Shown here in pieces: positions 7,891-17,919 of a DNA stretch of 64,000 bases. Origin of the DNA: Alphaproteobacteria bacterium (GTDB lineage Bacteria > Pseudomonadota > Alphaproteobacteria > Rhodobacterales > Rhodobacteraceae). Numbering within the stretch: position 1 is the first letter of the stretch; each line of letters begins with the position of its first letter. The notes beneath the pieces are model-generated. The model was given only the letters and a program-made list of their open reading frames with translations, did not search any database and was not told the origin of the DNA. A program made the position numbers and the translations under genes. The stretch covers positions 16,076 to 80,075 of the forward strand of contig JAUIBL010000015.1 in assembly GCA_030428355.1 (NCBI GenBank), written 5' to 3'.

Positions 7891-9714
7891 TCAGCCTAAC
7901 ATGCCACGCCCGTGTCCCACTGCCGATTGCAGCGACTTTATCACCACGAAGGCGTCCCGAAGATGACTTCGCTCAAAATCCGACAGATCTGTCGGGCTCA
8001 GGAAATTGTCCGGCATGATGCCAGAGCGCACCTGTGCCGCCTGATGGTCCAGCCGTGTTTCCGCGATCAGGTCGTAGGCGTCGCGCAAATCCTGCCCGCC
8101 CGATCCGCTCAGCACCCCCGCGGCCATCGCCGCTTCGAGCCGGGCTGCCGTGTTGACGGCAGTCAGCTTGCCCTGCAACGCATAGATGCGCCCCAGATCG
8201 ACAACAGGCACCACGCCATTGTGCTTGAGGTCGATCATGTTCTTGTGCTCGCCCGACCGGATCGTCGCGAACCCCCGCAAAAGGCCCAGCGGCGGCGTGT
8301 GCTTGAGCGAGTTCGACACCATATGCGCCACGAAGATCGAGTTGGCTGCAGCCTTGCGCAAGGTTTCTGCCTGCAAATCCTCGAACAGCCGGGTCGCGCC
8401 GCCAATCGGGCGCAGGTCGAACATGACGCTGGCCAGCATCTGTGCCTCGGGCGACGGGGTCTTGATCCAGCCTGCGAAATACTCGCGCCACACACGCACC
8501 GGCTGCCGCCAGCGCGGATTGGTCGCCATCATGTCGCCGGGGCAATAGACATAGCCGCAGGTATCAAGCCCGTCGCAGACGAACCGCGCCAGCGCCTCGA
8601 AATAGGGCATGTCGGCCTCGGTCACGCTGTCGTCCAGCAACAGGCAATTGTCCTGATCGCTGACGCCGGTCTGTTCCTGCCGCCCCTGCGATCCGCAGGC
8701 CAGCCAGAGATAGGGTACAGGGGCCGGGCCAAGCTTGGCTTCGGCCAGAGCAAGCAAGCGACGCGTTGCAGTGTCGGCCACATCGGTGATCAGCCGGGTG
8801 ATCACCTCATGCCGGTTGCCGCCCGCGACAAGCTGCGCCAGCAGTTGCGGGATGCGCTTCGTGACCTGCGCCATCTCTTCGGCACTGTTCGAGTGGGCGA
8901 TCTCGGACACCAGTTCAGCCGAGCTGACCGCCTGAAACCGGGTCAGGTCGGTCTGGGTGACGATGCCCACCAGCTTGCCCGCCTGTGTCACCGGGATATG
9001 CCCGATCCGCCGCTCCATCATCATGTGCAGCACGTCCGACCCGATGGCCGAGGGGGGCAGGGTGACCGGATCAGGCGTCATGATCTGCGCAATCGGTGTG
9101 TCGAACGGCAACCCGTCGCCCACCACCTTGCCCGACAGATCGCGGATCGTGGCGATTCCCTGCAACGCATCCTCATGCGCAATACAGATCGACGACACCC
9201 GCGCATCGCGCATCAGGCGGGCGGCGGATTGCACGTCGGTCTCGGGCGGGCAGGTAAGAGGTTTGGTCGCCATCAGCGTCTCGACCCGCGTCGTGGCGAG
9301 GCTGGCCTTGTTGGGCTTTTCCGTCCGGCTGCGGTTGAAGAACCGACGGAACGCGGGATCGTCGGCCATCGCCTGATGAAAGCGCGCAGCGGGAAGCATC
9401 AGAAGTGTCGCGTCCGTCAGGGCGCGGGCGGATGTCAGGCTGGCGCCATCCCGCAACAACCCGCGTTCGCCGAAGGAATTGCGCGGCCCCAGAAGGGAGA
9501 CCGGAATGTCATGTTCGTCGCGCACCTCCACATCACCGCGATAGACGATGTAAAGCCCCTCCAGAGCGCAATTCAGCGCGTAAACTTCTGCCCCTGCCGA
9601 AAAGGTCTGCACCTCGATTTTGCCGATCAAGGTTCCGAGGGCCGCAGGTTCCATCGCATCATAGGGATGCAGCGCGGATAGAAACTGGGCGATGGATTGG
9701 GCGTCGGGGGTCAT
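7891..9714 (-). CDS. Cyclic-nucleotide-binding / CBS / DUF294 nucleotidyltransferase-like protein
   Basis: The 607-residue regulator-like protein has four parts in order: a cNMP-binding fold (residues about 10-130, with GDVEVRDEHDIPVSLLGPRN and SFGERGLL), two CBS domains (about 150-270), a DUF294 nucleotidyltransferase-like domain with the signature ACGSQGRQEQTGVSDQDNCL, and a C-terminal helical domain. The nucleotidyltransferase part resembles the GlnD family, whose members modify proteins with nucleotides. I chose the ATG at 9714 because it begins the cNMP fold. The neighbouring symporter and DUF4212 genes form the known association of this protein with acetate-type symporters, suggesting control of transport by adenylate status. 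Confidence 0.88.
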   Translation of the reverse strand: MTPDAQSIAQFLSALHPYDAMEPAALGTLIGKIEVQTFSAGAEVYALNCALEGLYIVYRGDVEVRDEHDIPVSLLGPRNSFGERGLLRDGASLTSARALTDATLLMLPAARFHQAMADDPAFRRFFNRSRTEKPNKASLATTRVETLMATKPLTCPPETDVQSAARLMRDARVSSICIAHEDALQGIATIRDLSGKVVGDGLPFDTPIAQIMTPDPVTLPPSAIGSDVLHMMMERRIGHIPVTQAGKLVGIVTQTDLTRFQAVSSAELVSEIAHSNSAEEMAQVTKRIPQLLAQLVAGGNRHEVITRLITDVADTATRRLLALAEAKLGPAPVPYLWLACGSQGRQEQTGVSDQDNCLLLDDSVTEADMPYFEALARFVCDGLDTCGYVYCPGDMMATNPRWRQPVRVWREYFAGWIKTPSPEAQMLASVMFDLRPIGGATRLFEDLQAETLRKAAANSIFVAHMVSNSLKHTPPLGLLRGFATIRSGEHKNMIDLKHNGVVPVVDLGRIYALQGKLTAVNTAARLEAAMAAGVLSGSGGQDLRDAYDLIAETRLDHQAAQVRSGIMPDNFLSPTDLSDFERSHLRDAFVVIKSLQSAVGHGRGMLG

Positions 9715-9741
9715 GGCGCGGCCTGCTGTCGAAAGTGAAAA

Positions 9742-9769
9742 GTCCCGCCCCGGAATACCGGCGCGGGAC
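9742..9769 (-). terminator. Possible attenuating terminator between symporter and DUF294 genes
   Basis: On the minus strand GTCCCGC...GCGGGAC (7 bp) encloses a 4-bp inner stem, CCGG-AATA/TATT-CCGG, and is followed by TTTTCACTTT. That makes a plausible but imperfect intrinsic terminator, 47 bp after the symporter stop. A second stem (GCGTCA/TGACGC) lies at 9784-9805. It may reduce, rather than stop, transcription of the downstream genes. Confidence 0.5.
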
Positions 9770-9816
9770 CGCATTGTCAGGGGGCGTCACCCCGAAGGAT
9801 GACGCGTCCTGTTGGC

Positions 9817-11601
9817 TTAGTGGTCCTGAGCCGCACCTGCACCACGGGGGATGCGGACGCTTTCAACCAGTTCTTCGATCTCACGCGGGATCGGTGCGGT
9901 CATCTTCGACACGGTGAAGGCCACCGCGAAGTTGATCATCGCACCCACCGCCCCGAAGGAGGTCGACTTGATGGTGCCCAGAAGCGGGTCTGCATCGGTA
10001 AAGCTGTTGGTGTCCGGAATGAACAGCCAACCCTTGTGCAGGAAGATGTAGACCAGCGTGGTGATCAGACCGGCGAGCATGCCCGCAACCGCACCCTTGT
10101 TGTTCACCTTGGTGAAGATGCCCATCATCAGTGCCGGGAAGATCGACGCCGCCGCGAGGCCAAAGGCCAGAGCCACCGTCTGCGCCGCAAAGCCCGGAGG
10201 GTTGAGACCCAGATAGGTTGCGACCGCAATCGACACCGCCATGGCGATCCGTGCCGACAGAAGCTCGTTCTTTTCGGACATGTTCGGGGTCAACTGGCCT
10301 TTCAGAAGGTCGTGGCTCACCGCCGAAGAGATGGCGAGAAGCAGACCGGCAGCGGTGGACAGCGCAGCGGCAAGACCACCGGCAGCCACCAGACCGATCA
10401 CCCAGCCGGGCAGGTTGGCGATTTCCGGGTTGGCCAGAACAAGGATGTCGTTGTTGAACTTGGTCAGTTCGTTCGCGTCACCCCAGCCAGCCGCCTGTGC
10501 CTTGGCAACAGCGTCCGGGTTCTTGTCGTTGAAATAGGCGATCCGCCCATCCCCGTTCTTGTCTTCCCAGCCCAAAAGGCCGGTTTTCTGCCAGGTTGCC
10601 ATCCAGTCATAGCGCGGATCGGTCTCGATCTGCTCGAGGCTCACCGGCTCGCTGTTGGCACCGTTCGGCCAGAACATGTCGGTGATGTTGAGGCGCGCCA
10701 TGGCACCCACGGCAGGAGCCGTCAGGTACAGCAGGGCGATGAACACAAGCGCCCAGCCTGCCGACCAACGGGCATCCGCCACCTTGGGAACGGTGAAGAA
10801 CCGCATGATCACGTGCGGCAGACCTGCCGTCCCGATCATCAGCGACAGGGTGAAGAGCACCATGTTGAACGTGTCGCCGTTATGGGTGGTGTATTCGTTG
10901 AAGCCCAGATCACGCAGCAGCGCGTCCAGCGTCTGAAGCAGCGGCTCACCGCTGGCCGTGTGGTCGCCGAAAAGACCCAGACCCGGGATTGGATTTCCGG
11001 TCAGCTGCAGTGAGATGAAGACCGCGGGGATGGTGTAGGCGGTGATCAGCACGACGTATTGTGCCACCTGCGTGTAGGTCACGCCTTTCATGCCGCCGAA
11101 CACGGCATAGGCGAACACGATCACGGCACCGATCAGGAGGCCCGTGGTCGAGCTGACTTCGAGGAAGCGGCCGAAGGCCACGCCCACGCCGGTCATCTGC
11201 CCGATCACGTAGGTCACTGACGCGATGATCAGACAGATCACGGCCACAAGGCGCGCGGTCGGGCTGTAGAAGCGGTCACCGATGAATTCGGACACGGTGA
11301 ATTTGCCGAACTTCCGCAGGTAGGGGGCCAGCAGCAGTGCCAGAAGCACGTAGCCACCCGTCCAGCCCATCAGGAAGGTCGAGTTGTCGTACCCGGTGAA
11401 CGCGATGAGGCCCGCCATCGAGATGAATGAGGCAGCCGACATCCAGTCGGCGGCTGTTGCCATCCCGTTGGTGACCGGGTGAACGCCGCGACCGGCGGCG
11501 TAGAATTCAGACGTGGAACCGGCGCGGGCCCAGATCGCGATACCGATGTAAAGCGCAAAGGACGCGCCCACAAACAGCAGGTTGATGGTAAACTGATCCA
11601 T
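9817..11601 (-). CDS. Sodium:solute symporter, VC_2705/ActP-like subfamily
   Basis: The 594-residue inner-membrane transporter of the solute:sodium symporter (SSS) family starts MDQFTINLLFVGASFALYIG. It contains the SSS hallmarks ATAADWMSAASFISMAGLIA (ion-binding region of TM1), a long Gly/Ala-rich core (VAAGGLAAALSTAAGLLLAI) and about 13 helices. Between two helices is a long acidic loop (KTGLLGWEDKNGDGRIAYF) with a DxNxDG calcium-like motif, typical of the VC_2705 subfamily as I recall it. It is preceded at 5 bp by the DUF4212 small subunit. With acs upstream, acetate or a related short carboxylate is the likely substrate, inferred from context. Confidence 0.9.
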   Translation of the reverse strand: MDQFTINLLFVGASFALYIGIAIWARAGSTSEFYAAGRGVHPVTNGMATAADWMSAASFISMAGLIAFTGYDNSTFLMGWTGGYVLLALLLAPYLRKFGKFTVSEFIGDRFYSPTARLVAVICLIIASVTYVIGQMTGVGVAFGRFLEVSSTTGLLIGAVIVFAYAVFGGMKGVTYTQVAQYVVLITAYTIPAVFISLQLTGNPIPGLGLFGDHTASGEPLLQTLDALLRDLGFNEYTTHNGDTFNMVLFTLSLMIGTAGLPHVIMRFFTVPKVADARWSAGWALVFIALLYLTAPAVGAMARLNITDMFWPNGANSEPVSLEQIETDPRYDWMATWQKTGLLGWEDKNGDGRIAYFNDKNPDAVAKAQAAGWGDANELTKFNNDILVLANPEIANLPGWVIGLVAAGGLAAALSTAAGLLLAISSAVSHDLLKGQLTPNMSEKNELLSARIAMAVSIAVATYLGLNPPGFAAQTVALAFGLAAASIFPALMMGIFTKVNNKGAVAGMLAGLITTLVYIFLHKGWLFIPDTNSFTDADPLLGTIKSTSFGAVGAMINFAVAFTVSKMTAPIPREIEELVESVRIPRGAGAAQDH

Positions 11602-11606
11602 AACCC

Positions 11607-11894
11607 TTATTCCTCCTCGACGCCGTATTCTTTATCGAGCTTGTTCATCCGCCAGGCGTAGAAAAAGATCAGCGCCAGGAAGACGAGGATCGACCCCTGC
11701 TGGGCGAACCAGAAGCCCAGATCGGTGCCCCCGACCGAAATGCCCGAAAGCATCGGACGCAGCAGGATGCCGAACCCGAACGAACAGATGGCCCAGATCA
11801 CCAGGCTCACCAGAATGATACGCACGTTCGCCGACCAATAGCCCGCGTCGGACTTCTGACCAGCCTGCGCTGATTGTGATGTATGGTCCGTCAC
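11607..11894 (-). CDS. DUF4212 small membrane subunit of the sodium/solute symporter
   Basis: The 95-residue protein has two hydrophobic helices (IILVSLVIWAICSFGFGILL and a later one around ILVFLALIFFYAW) ending in a charged tail KLDKEYGVEEE, the DUF4212 pattern. These proteins are encoded just before VC_2705-type symporters. I chose the GTG at 11894 since a strong GAGGAGGA ribosome site precedes it; the longer open frame upstream is not protein-like. It probably helps assembly or gating of the symporter, 5 bp downstream. Confidence 0.87.
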   Translation of the reverse strand: MTDHTSQSAQAGQKSDAGYWSANVRIILVSLVIWAICSFGFGILLRPMLSGISVGGTDLGFWFAQQGSILVFLALIFFYAWRMNKLDKEYGVEEE

Positions 11895-11925
11895 TGCGGA
11901 TCCTCCTCTTCCCTCGTTGCACGCG

Positions 11926-11940
11926 CCCCGCAGGGCGGGG
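11926..11940 (-). other. Small GC-rich hairpin in the adk-DUF4212 gap
   Basis: CCCCGC-agg-GCGGGG (6-bp arms, 3-nt loop) lies in the 92-bp gap between adk and the DUF4212 gene. No T-run follows on the transcribed minus strand. It may mark an mRNA processing boundary; evidence is structural only. Confidence 0.35.
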
Positions 11941-11986
11941 AACGTATCCTGTGTGACGCAGCTCAAGGGCCGCGGTTGGCTACCGC

Positions 11987-12679
11987 TCAGGCGGTGGCGC
12001 GTCGAACGATGTCCCCAAGCGTTGTGGCGATCTCGTCAATGGCTCTCATCGCATCCACACGGGCGAGCGCACCCTGTGCGTCGTAGAATGCGATCAATGG
12101 GGCGGTTTGTGCATGATATGCATCAAGGCGGGCCGCGACGGTTTCGGCGTTGTCGTCGGCGCGACGCTTGAAATCGGTGCCGCCGCATTTGTCGCAGGTG
12201 CCTGCCACGGCGGGGGCCTTGAAGCTGTCGTGATAGCCTTCACCGCAGCCGTCGCAGGTGAAACGCCCGGAAATCCGATCGACCATCGCGGCATCGTCGA
12301 CATCGAGGCTGATGGCCGCGTCGATCTTCTGGCCGTTTTCCGCCAGCAGCATGTCCAGCGCTTCGGCCTGTACCGTGGTGCGCGGGAACCCGTCGAGAAT
12401 CACGCCCTTGGCACAATCGGCATCCGCCAGACGGTCGCGCAGGATGGCGATGACGATGTCGTCGCTCACCAGCTCACCGGCTTCCATCACGGCCTTGGCC
12501 TGTTTGCCGGCGTCTGTGCCCGCAGCCACAGCGGCGCGCAGCAGATCGCCCGTGCTCAGTTGGACAAGGCCGAACTGCTCTTCCAGCATCCGGGCCTGCG
12601 TGCCCTTGCCCGCCCCCGGAGGGCCAAGCAGGATCAGAACCGGGGCGGTTGTCGGGGTTTTGCTTCCGTCCATCGCCAT
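11987..12679 (-). CDS. adk: Adenylate kinase
   Basis: This 230-residue enzyme catalyses ATP + AMP = 2 ADP. It has the P-loop GPPGAGKGTQ near residue 20, the AMP-binding segment LSTGDLLRAAV, the signature GVILDGFPRT, and a zinc-type LID with two Cys-x2-Cys pairs (CDGCGEG and CDKCGG). The ATG overlaps the acs stop by 1 bp (TGATG), so it is translationally coupled to acetyl-CoA synthetase. Acs releases AMP, which adenylate kinase recycles, so the coupling makes metabolic sense. A housekeeping adk normally sits near the ribosomal genes, so this may be a second, dedicated copy; that cannot be checked from the window. Confidence 0.92.
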   Translation of the reverse strand: MAMDGSKTPTTAPVLILLGPPGAGKGTQARMLEEQFGLVQLSTGDLLRAAVAAGTDAGKQAKAVMEAGELVSDDIVIAILRDRLADADCAKGVILDGFPRTTVQAEALDMLLAENGQKIDAAISLDVDDAAMVDRISGRFTCDGCGEGYHDSFKAPAVAGTCDKCGGTDFKRRADDNAETVAARLDAYHAQTAPLIAFYDAQGALARVDAMRAIDEIATTLGDIVRRATA

Positions 12680-14652
12680 CACCCCCGGTTCATCCGGTTT
12701 TCGATAAGATCATCGACGACGGAGGGGTCAGCGAGTGTTGAGGTATCGCCCAATGCGCCGTAGTCGTTTTCGGCGATCTTGCGCAGGATGCGGCGCATGA
12801 TCTTGCCCGAGCGGGTTTTCGGCAGGCCGGGGGCCCATTGGATGAGGTCGGGCGAGGCGATCGGGCCGATCTCGGTGCGGACCCAGGTGCGCAGTTCCTT
12901 GGTCAGCTCGTCGCTGGGCTCCACCCCGTTCATCAGGGTCACGTAGCAATAGATGCCCTGACCCTTGATCGCGTGCGGATAACCCACCACCGCGGCCTCG
13001 GCCACCTTGGCATGGGCGACCAGCGCCGATTCCACCTCGGCCGTGCCCATCCGGTGGCCCGACACGTTGATCACATCGTCCACCCGGCCGGTGATCCAGT
13101 AATCCCCGTCGGCGTCGCGCTTGCAGCCATCGCCCGAGAAGTAATAGCCCTTGTAGTCCGAGAAATATGTCTTCTCGAACCGCTCGTGATCGCCCCAGAC
13201 GGTGCGCATCTGCCCCGGCCAGCTGTCCTTGAGCGCCAGCACGCCCTCGGTCGGGCTGGCATGGATTTCCTCGCCCGATTGCGGGTCGAGCACCACCGGC
13301 ACCACGCCGAAGAACGGCTTCATCGCCGCCCCCGGCTTGGTCGCATGCGCACCCGGCAGCGGGGTGAGCAGATGCCCGCCGGTTTCCGTCTGCCACCATG
13401 TGTCGACGATCGGGCAGCGGCCCTTGCCCACCACGTCGTTGTACCAGTTCCACGCCTCGGGGTTGATCGGTTCGCCCACCGTGCCCAGAAGCCTGAGCGA
13501 GGATAGATCGCATTTCGTTACGAATTCGTTACCCTGGCCCATCAAGGCGCGGATCGCGGTGGGTGCGGTGTAGAACTGGTTAACGGAATGTTTCTCGCAG
13601 ACCTGCCAGAAGCGCGAGGCGTCCGGGTAGGTCGGCACGCCCTCGAACATCAGCGTCGTCGCGCCGTTCGCCAAAGGCCCGTAAACAATGTAGGAATGCC
13701 CGGTCACCCAGCCCACATCGGCGGTACACCAGTAAACGTCGCCTTCATGATAATCGAAGGTAATCTCATGCGTCAGGCTGGCGTAAACCAAATATCCACC
13801 AGTTGAGTGCACAACCCCCTTGGGCTGCCCGGTCGAGCCCGAGGTATACAGGATGAAAAGGGGGTCTTCGGCATTCATTTCGGCAGGCTGGCTGACGTCG
13901 GACGCCTCCAGCGCCATTTCATTGTAGTCGTAGTCGCGGCCGTCGATCCAGGTGGTCTGGCCACCGGTGCGCTTGACGACAAGGCATTTGACCGTGTCCT
14001 TGCAGTGCAGCAGGGCCGCGTCGGCATTGGACTTGAGCGGGGTCTTGCGGCCGCCGCGCGGGGCCTCGTCGGCGGTGATGACGACCTTGGCGTCCGAGCC
14101 GTTCACCCGTGCCGCCAGCGCGTCGGGTGAGAAGCCGGCAAAGACGATGGAATGGATCGCGCCGATGCGGGCGCAGGCCAGCATGGCATAGGCGGCTTCG
14201 GGGATCATCGGCAGATAGATCACCACGCGGTCGCCTTTGCGCACGCCCATCGTCTCGAGGATGTTGGCCATCTTGCAGACCGAGCGGTGCAGGTCGCGGT
14301 AGGTGATGTGCTTGGCGGGTTCGTTGGGATCATCCGGCTCGAAGATGATCGCGGTCTGATCGCCCCGCGTCGCCAGATGCCGGTCGACACAGTTGGACGC
14401 CACGTTCAGCGTGCCATCGGCAAACCAGTTGATCTTGACCTGACCCAGCGTGAAATCGACATCCTTGATCTGGCTCGGCACCTTCATCCAGTCCAGACGC
14501 TGCGCCTGCTCCGCCCAGAACCCCTCGGGATCCGACACCGACCGCGCATACATCTCCTCATACCGCGACGCGTCGATATGGGCGCGGGCCACGGTTTCGG
14601 ATGATGGCGGGTACACCGCCGTGCCATCGGTTGTGGTGGTTTGATCGTTCAT
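12679..14652 (-). CDS. acs: Acetyl-CoA synthetase (AMP-forming)
   Basis: The 657-residue acetate:CoA ligase makes acetyl-CoA from acetate, ATP and CoA through acetyl-AMP. The phosphate-binding loop [20 protein letters not shown], the adenylation motif [11 protein letters not shown], and the C-terminal [11 protein letters not shown] segment holding the lysine that is acetylated in Acs control are all present. The ATG at 14652 begins [10 protein letters not shown]; the upstream frame runs into AT-rich promoter DNA and is not coding. It heads a seven-gene leftward module with adk, a symporter and regulatory genes. The upstream gap holds an exact TACGTAA/TTACGTA inverted repeat. Confidence 0.95.
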   Translation of the reverse strand: MNDQTTTTDGTAVYPPSSETVARAHIDASRYEEMYARSVSDPEGFWAEQAQRLDWMKVPSQIKDVDFTLGQVKINWFADGTLNVASNCVDRHLATRGDQTAIIFEPDDPNEPAKHITYRDLHRSVCKMANILETMGVRKGDRVVIYLPMIPEAAYAMLACARIGAIHSIVFAGFSPDALAARVNGSDAKVVITADEAPRGGRKTPLKSNADAALLHCKDTVKCLVVKRTGGQTTWIDGRDYDYNEMALEASDVSQPAEMNAEDPLFILYTSGSTGQPKGVVHSTGGYLVYASLTHEITFDYHEGDVYWCTADVGWVTGHSYIVYGPLANGATTLMFEGVPTYPDASRFWQVCEKHSVNQFYTAPTAIRALMGQGNEFVTKCDLSSLRLLGTVGEPINPEAWNWYNDVVGKGRCPIVDTWWQTETGGHLLTPLPGAHATKPGAAMKPFFGVVPVVLDPQSGEEIHASPTEGVLALKDSWPGQMRTVWGDHERFEKTYFSDYKGYYFSGDGCKRDADGDYWITGRVDDVINVSGHRMGTAEVESALVAHAKVAEAAVVGYPHAIKGQGIYCYVTLMNGVEPSDELTKELRTWVRTEIGPIASPDLIQWAPGLPKTRSGKIMRRILRKIAENDYGALGDTSTLADPSVVDDLIENRMNRG

Positions 14653-15119
14653 GGCGTGGTCTCCCCTCACTTCGCCCGATCCCCCTCGGGCGCCAGAAAC
14701 TGCGATCACAGGTGTGTTATCGCGGCTTGGGAAGATCATACGCGAAGGTGAAAACAAATAAATAAGCAAATAAAAAACAGTCGGTTAGATGTAAATATTT
14801 TTCAAGACGAAAGGAAAATACGTAAACAAATTTACCGGACGTTACGTAAGGCCCTCAAAACAAGGGAAGTTCGCGATCTTGGGTTTTTGCCTGTTTGCGG
14901 TAACGCCGTCATGACGATCTGCACAAAACCTGTGCAGGGCAGGGTGTGACATATTGATCCGGTATGCGGTTGTATGCCGAAAATTCCCTCTTGCCGAGCC
15001 GCTCGTGCGGAAAAAACCACACAGACACCGGATGCTGAGTCGTCGGCTTGGACATCGCGGGCTTGGTTGGTGCCGCACGCGCGTCTAGACTGATGACAGA
15101 CCAGACAGGAGCCTCGCGA
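14653..15119. promoter_or_regulatory. Divergent acs/ade control region with exact inverted repeat at 14819-14848
   Basis: This 467-bp gap between acs (leftward) and ade (rightward) carries no convincing gene; open frames across it are not protein-like. The part from about 14740 to 14850 is much more AT-rich than the rest of the window and likely contains the acs promoter. TACGTAA (14819-14825) and TTACGTA (14842-14848) are exact inverted repeats separated by 16 bp, each holding a TACGTA palindrome, 24 bp apart. This looks like a two-site operator, probably for acs. A CAGGAG ribosome site precedes the ade ATG. Confidence 0.55.
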
Positions 15120-16823
15120 ATGACACATCCCAGCACCCTTGCCCGTCGCATTGCGGTCGGTCGGGGCGATATGCCCGCCGATCTGGTTCTTCGAGGCGCG
15201 CGCGTGCTCGACCTGATCACCGGTGATCTGCTCGACGGCGACATTGCCATCTGCGACGGCATGATCGCAGGCACCTGCGGCACCTATGACGGGGCCGAGA
15301 TCCGCGACATGACGGGTCTGATCCTCGTGCCCGGGTTCATCGACACCCATCTGCACATCGAAAGTTCCCTCGTCACGCCTTATGAATTCGACCGCTGTGT
15401 CGCCCCGCATGGCGTGACCACCGCCATTTGCGACCCGCATGAGATCGCCAATGTGATCGGTGCTGCGGGCATCCGCTATTTCCAGGAGGCCAGCCGCCAC
15501 ACGCTGATGGACATCCGCGTGCAGCTTTCGTCCTGCGTGCCGTCCACGCATATGGAAACCGCCGGGGCCGATTTGCTGGCCGCCGATCTCGCGCCGCTCA
15601 TGGGCCATCTATCGGGCATCGGTCTGGCGGAATTCATGAATTATCCCGCGGTGATCCACCGCGATCCTCAGGTGATGGAAAAGCTGCATCTGTTTGAGGG
15701 GGGCCATATCGACGGCCACTGCCCGCAACTGCGCGGCATGGACCTTAACGCCTATATTTCGGCGGGGATCTCCACGGAGCATGAGGCCACGACCGCCGAC
15801 GAGGCCCGCGAGAAGCTGCAGAAGGGGATGCGCGTGCTGATCCGCGAAGGGTCGGTGTCGAAAGACCTGCACGCGCTGCAACCGCTGCTGACCGAACGCA
15901 CGGCACCGTATATGTGCCTGTGTACGGATGACCGGAACCCGCTCGACATCGCCGAAGAAGGCCATCTCGACCACATGATCCGCACGCTGATCGCCTTGGG
16001 CACGCCGCCACTGGCGGCTTACCGCGCCGCGTCGCTGTCGGGGGCCGAGGCGTTCGGGCTCAAGGATCGCGGGTTGATCGCGCCGGGCAAACGGGCGGAC
16101 ATCGTGGCTGTTCGGTCGCTTGAGGCCTGCGATGTGCAGACCGTGTTCTGCGCCGGGGTGGAGGCCACGGTCGAGAATTTTACCAAACGGTCAAAAATCG
16201 ACCCCGTGGGCACCGGATCGGTCCACGCGCCGCACCTGATGGCCGAGGATTTCCGCGCCAAGGCGAACCGGGCCGAGACCGACGTGATCGGTATCGTCGA
16301 AGGCAAGATCATCACCGAACATCTGCACGAGACCATTGTGGTCGAAGACGGCGACAAACACCCCGACCCGGCGCGCGACCTCATTCGTATCGCGGTGGTG
16401 GAACGGCATGGCAAGAACGGAAATATCGCCACCGGCTTCGTGCGGGGCTTTGGCTTGAAGCGGGGGGCGATTGCCTCGACCGTGTGCCACGACCACCACA
16501 ACATCGCCTGTGTCGGGGTGGATTACGCCGACATGGCATTGGCCGCGAACCGGCTGTCCGAGATCGAGGGCGGCTTCGTTGTTGCATCCGGGGGCGAGGT
16601 GCTGGCCGAGCTGGCTTTGCCGGTGGCCGGGTTGATGAGCCTTGAGCCGTTCGAAGAGGTGCATGACCGTCTGGTCGATCTGCGCGCGGCAGCCAAGAGC
16701 CTTGGTGTGACGCTGAACGAGCCATTCCTGCAACTGGCGTTTCTCGCGCTGCCGGTCATTCCGGCGCTCAAGATCACCGACCGGGGGATGGTCGACGTAA
16801 CGAAGTTCGAGATCATTCCCTAA
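15120..16823 (+). CDS. ade: Adenine deaminase
   Basis: This 567-residue amidohydrolase converts adenine to hypoxanthine and ammonia in purine salvage. The metal-binding start [20 protein letters not shown], the following [16 protein letters not shown], and the second-half segment [19 protein letters not shown] are the adenine deaminase (AdeC/AdeD) signature; the [10 protein letters not shown] segment supplies the late aspartate. Length is close to the E. coli enzyme. I chose the ATG at 15120, behind CAGGAG and starting [11 protein letters not shown]; an ATG at 15093 is an alternative. The gene stands alone, convergent with the LysR gene at 16938. Confidence 0.93.
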   Translation: MTHPSTLARRIAVGRGDMPADLVLRGARVLDLITGDLLDGDIAICDGMIAGTCGTYDGAEIRDMTGLILVPGFIDTHLHIESSLVTPYEFDRCVAPHGVTTAICDPHEIANVIGAAGIRYFQEASRHTLMDIRVQLSSCVPSTHMETAGADLLAADLAPLMGHLSGIGLAEFMNYPAVIHRDPQVMEKLHLFEGGHIDGHCPQLRGMDLNAYISAGISTEHEATTADEAREKLQKGMRVLIREGSVSKDLHALQPLLTERTAPYMCLCTDDRNPLDIAEEGHLDHMIRTLIALGTPPLAAYRAASLSGAEAFGLKDRGLIAPGKRADIVAVRSLEACDVQTVFCAGVEATVENFTKRSKIDPVGTGSVHAPHLMAEDFRAKANRAETDVIGIVEGKIITEHLHETIVVEDGDKHPDPARDLIRIAVVERHGKNGNIATGFVRGFGLKRGAIASTVCHDHHNIACVGVDYADMALAANRLSEIEGGFVVASGGEVLAELALPVAGLMSLEPFEEVHDRLVDLRAAAKSLGVTLNEPFLQLAFLALPVIPALKITDRGMVDVTKFEIIP

Positions 16824-16937
16824 GTGTTCCCGTCGGTGCGGCGACGCGTCCGCCCGCCCCATGGCGGCCGCGTTCCGCGCCCACCCGGACGAACGCTTGC
16901 GCAAATGATAAGCTTAGCGAACGGACTGCGGAGACGC

Positions 16938-17813
16938 CTAGCGCCCAGCCACTTCCAACAACTCCTTCAGCAGCGGGTTCGGATAGCGGCGGTCCAGCGT
17001 GACAGCATAGAAGAGTTCGTGCAGGTCGAGCATGGCCGCCTGTACCAGTTCCCCGCGCGCCAGTTCGTCCTTCACCACGATGGGCGGCACCACGGCCAAC
17101 CCGGTGCCGCGCAGGGCAAGAAGGCGGATCATCGCCATGTCGTCGACTTCGGCGGCGATGGTGGGTTTGGCGCGGACGCGGGCCAGCAGCGTGTCGAAGG
17201 CGTTGCGAATCTGCGTGTCGCGGGTGGGCAGGATCAGGGGGTGCTCGGCCACCAGATCTTCGAACGGGCGATTGCCGCGCACCCGGTCGGGCGTGCCGAA
17301 AAGACCCACGGTCTGATCCGCGAGTTTCTGCGTCAGGTACGGGCTGATCGCGTCGCGGGCAGGGGGCGTGTTGGTCAGCACCACATCGAGGTTCAGCGCG
17401 TCCAGAGCGGCGTAAAGCTCGGCCGCGCTGCCGGAGCGAAGGATCACCTCGACATCGGGGCGGCCAAGGACCGGCTCCAGAAAGGTGATCTGGAAGTTGC
17501 GCGACAGGGTCGACAGGGCTCCAACCCGCAAGGCACGGGCCGGGCGGGCGGTTTCGCGCAGCGTGTCGAGCAGCTCTTCGCCTGCCGAAAAGATCGTGTC
17601 GGCATGATCGAGAGCGATGCGTCCGGCCTCGGTCAGGTGCAGGGCGCGGCCCCGGCGTTCGAAAAGCGTCTGGCCGAGACGGTCCTCCAACTGCTTGATT
17701 TGCGATGATAAAGCCGATTGCGACAGGTTCAGCCGTTCGGCCGTGCGGGTGAGGTTGCCGTCATGGGCCACGGCCCAGAAATAGCGCAGGTGATGGTAAT
17801 TGAGATCCGACAT
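16938..17813 (-). CDS. LysR family regulator (NhaR-like), divergent from dabBA
   Basis: The 291-residue protein starts MSDLNYHHLRYFWAVAHDGN, with a helix-turn-helix NLTRTAERLNLSQSALSSQI and the wing LGQTLFERRGRAL, as in NhaR-type LysR proteins; the effector domain follows from about residue 90. Its start faces dabB across 106 bp, and a TCGTTC/GAACGA dyad directly abuts its start codon. LysR-type regulators often control inorganic-carbon genes, so control of dabBA is a fair inference. The effector is unknown; sodium, pH or a carbon metabolite are options. Confidence 0.9.
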   Translation of the reverse strand: MSDLNYHHLRYFWAVAHDGNLTRTAERLNLSQSALSSQIKQLEDRLGQTLFERRGRALHLTEAGRIALDHADTIFSAGEELLDTLRETARPARALRVGALSTLSRNFQITFLEPVLGRPDVEVILRSGSAAELYAALDALNLDVVLTNTPPARDAISPYLTQKLADQTVGLFGTPDRVRGNRPFEDLVAEHPLILPTRDTQIRNAFDTLLARVRAKPTIAAEVDDMAMIRLLALRGTGLAVVPPIVVKDELARGELVQAAMLDLHELFYAVTLDRRYPNPLLKELLEVAGR

Positions 17814-17834
17814 TCGTTCTATTTAAGTGAACGA
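17814..17834. promoter_or_regulatory. Candidate operator of the LysR-dabBA divergent promoter
   Basis: TCGTTC-N9-GAACGA, a 6-bp perfect inverted repeat spanning 21 bp, lies directly upstream of the LysR start and 86 bp upstream of dabB. Symmetry, location and the divergent arrangement fit a LysR autoregulatory site. No experimental support. Confidence 0.45.
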
Positions 17835-17919
17835 TTGATCCCAAACAATGTATTTTTCTTCACCAAAGCGGCAGGCTACGTCCCCGGTCAGGATCACGCC
17901 CTCAAAAGGAGACCGTATC

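Noticed and set aside
7912..11013. Rightward frames of 589 and 404 codons over the DUF294 and symporter genes
   Set aside because: They are high-GC shadows opposite genes with clear family motifs.
14832..15608. A 258-codon leftward frame at the acs/ade gap
   Set aside because: Most of it is antisense to ade and the rest covers promoter DNA; no protein-like pattern or start signal.
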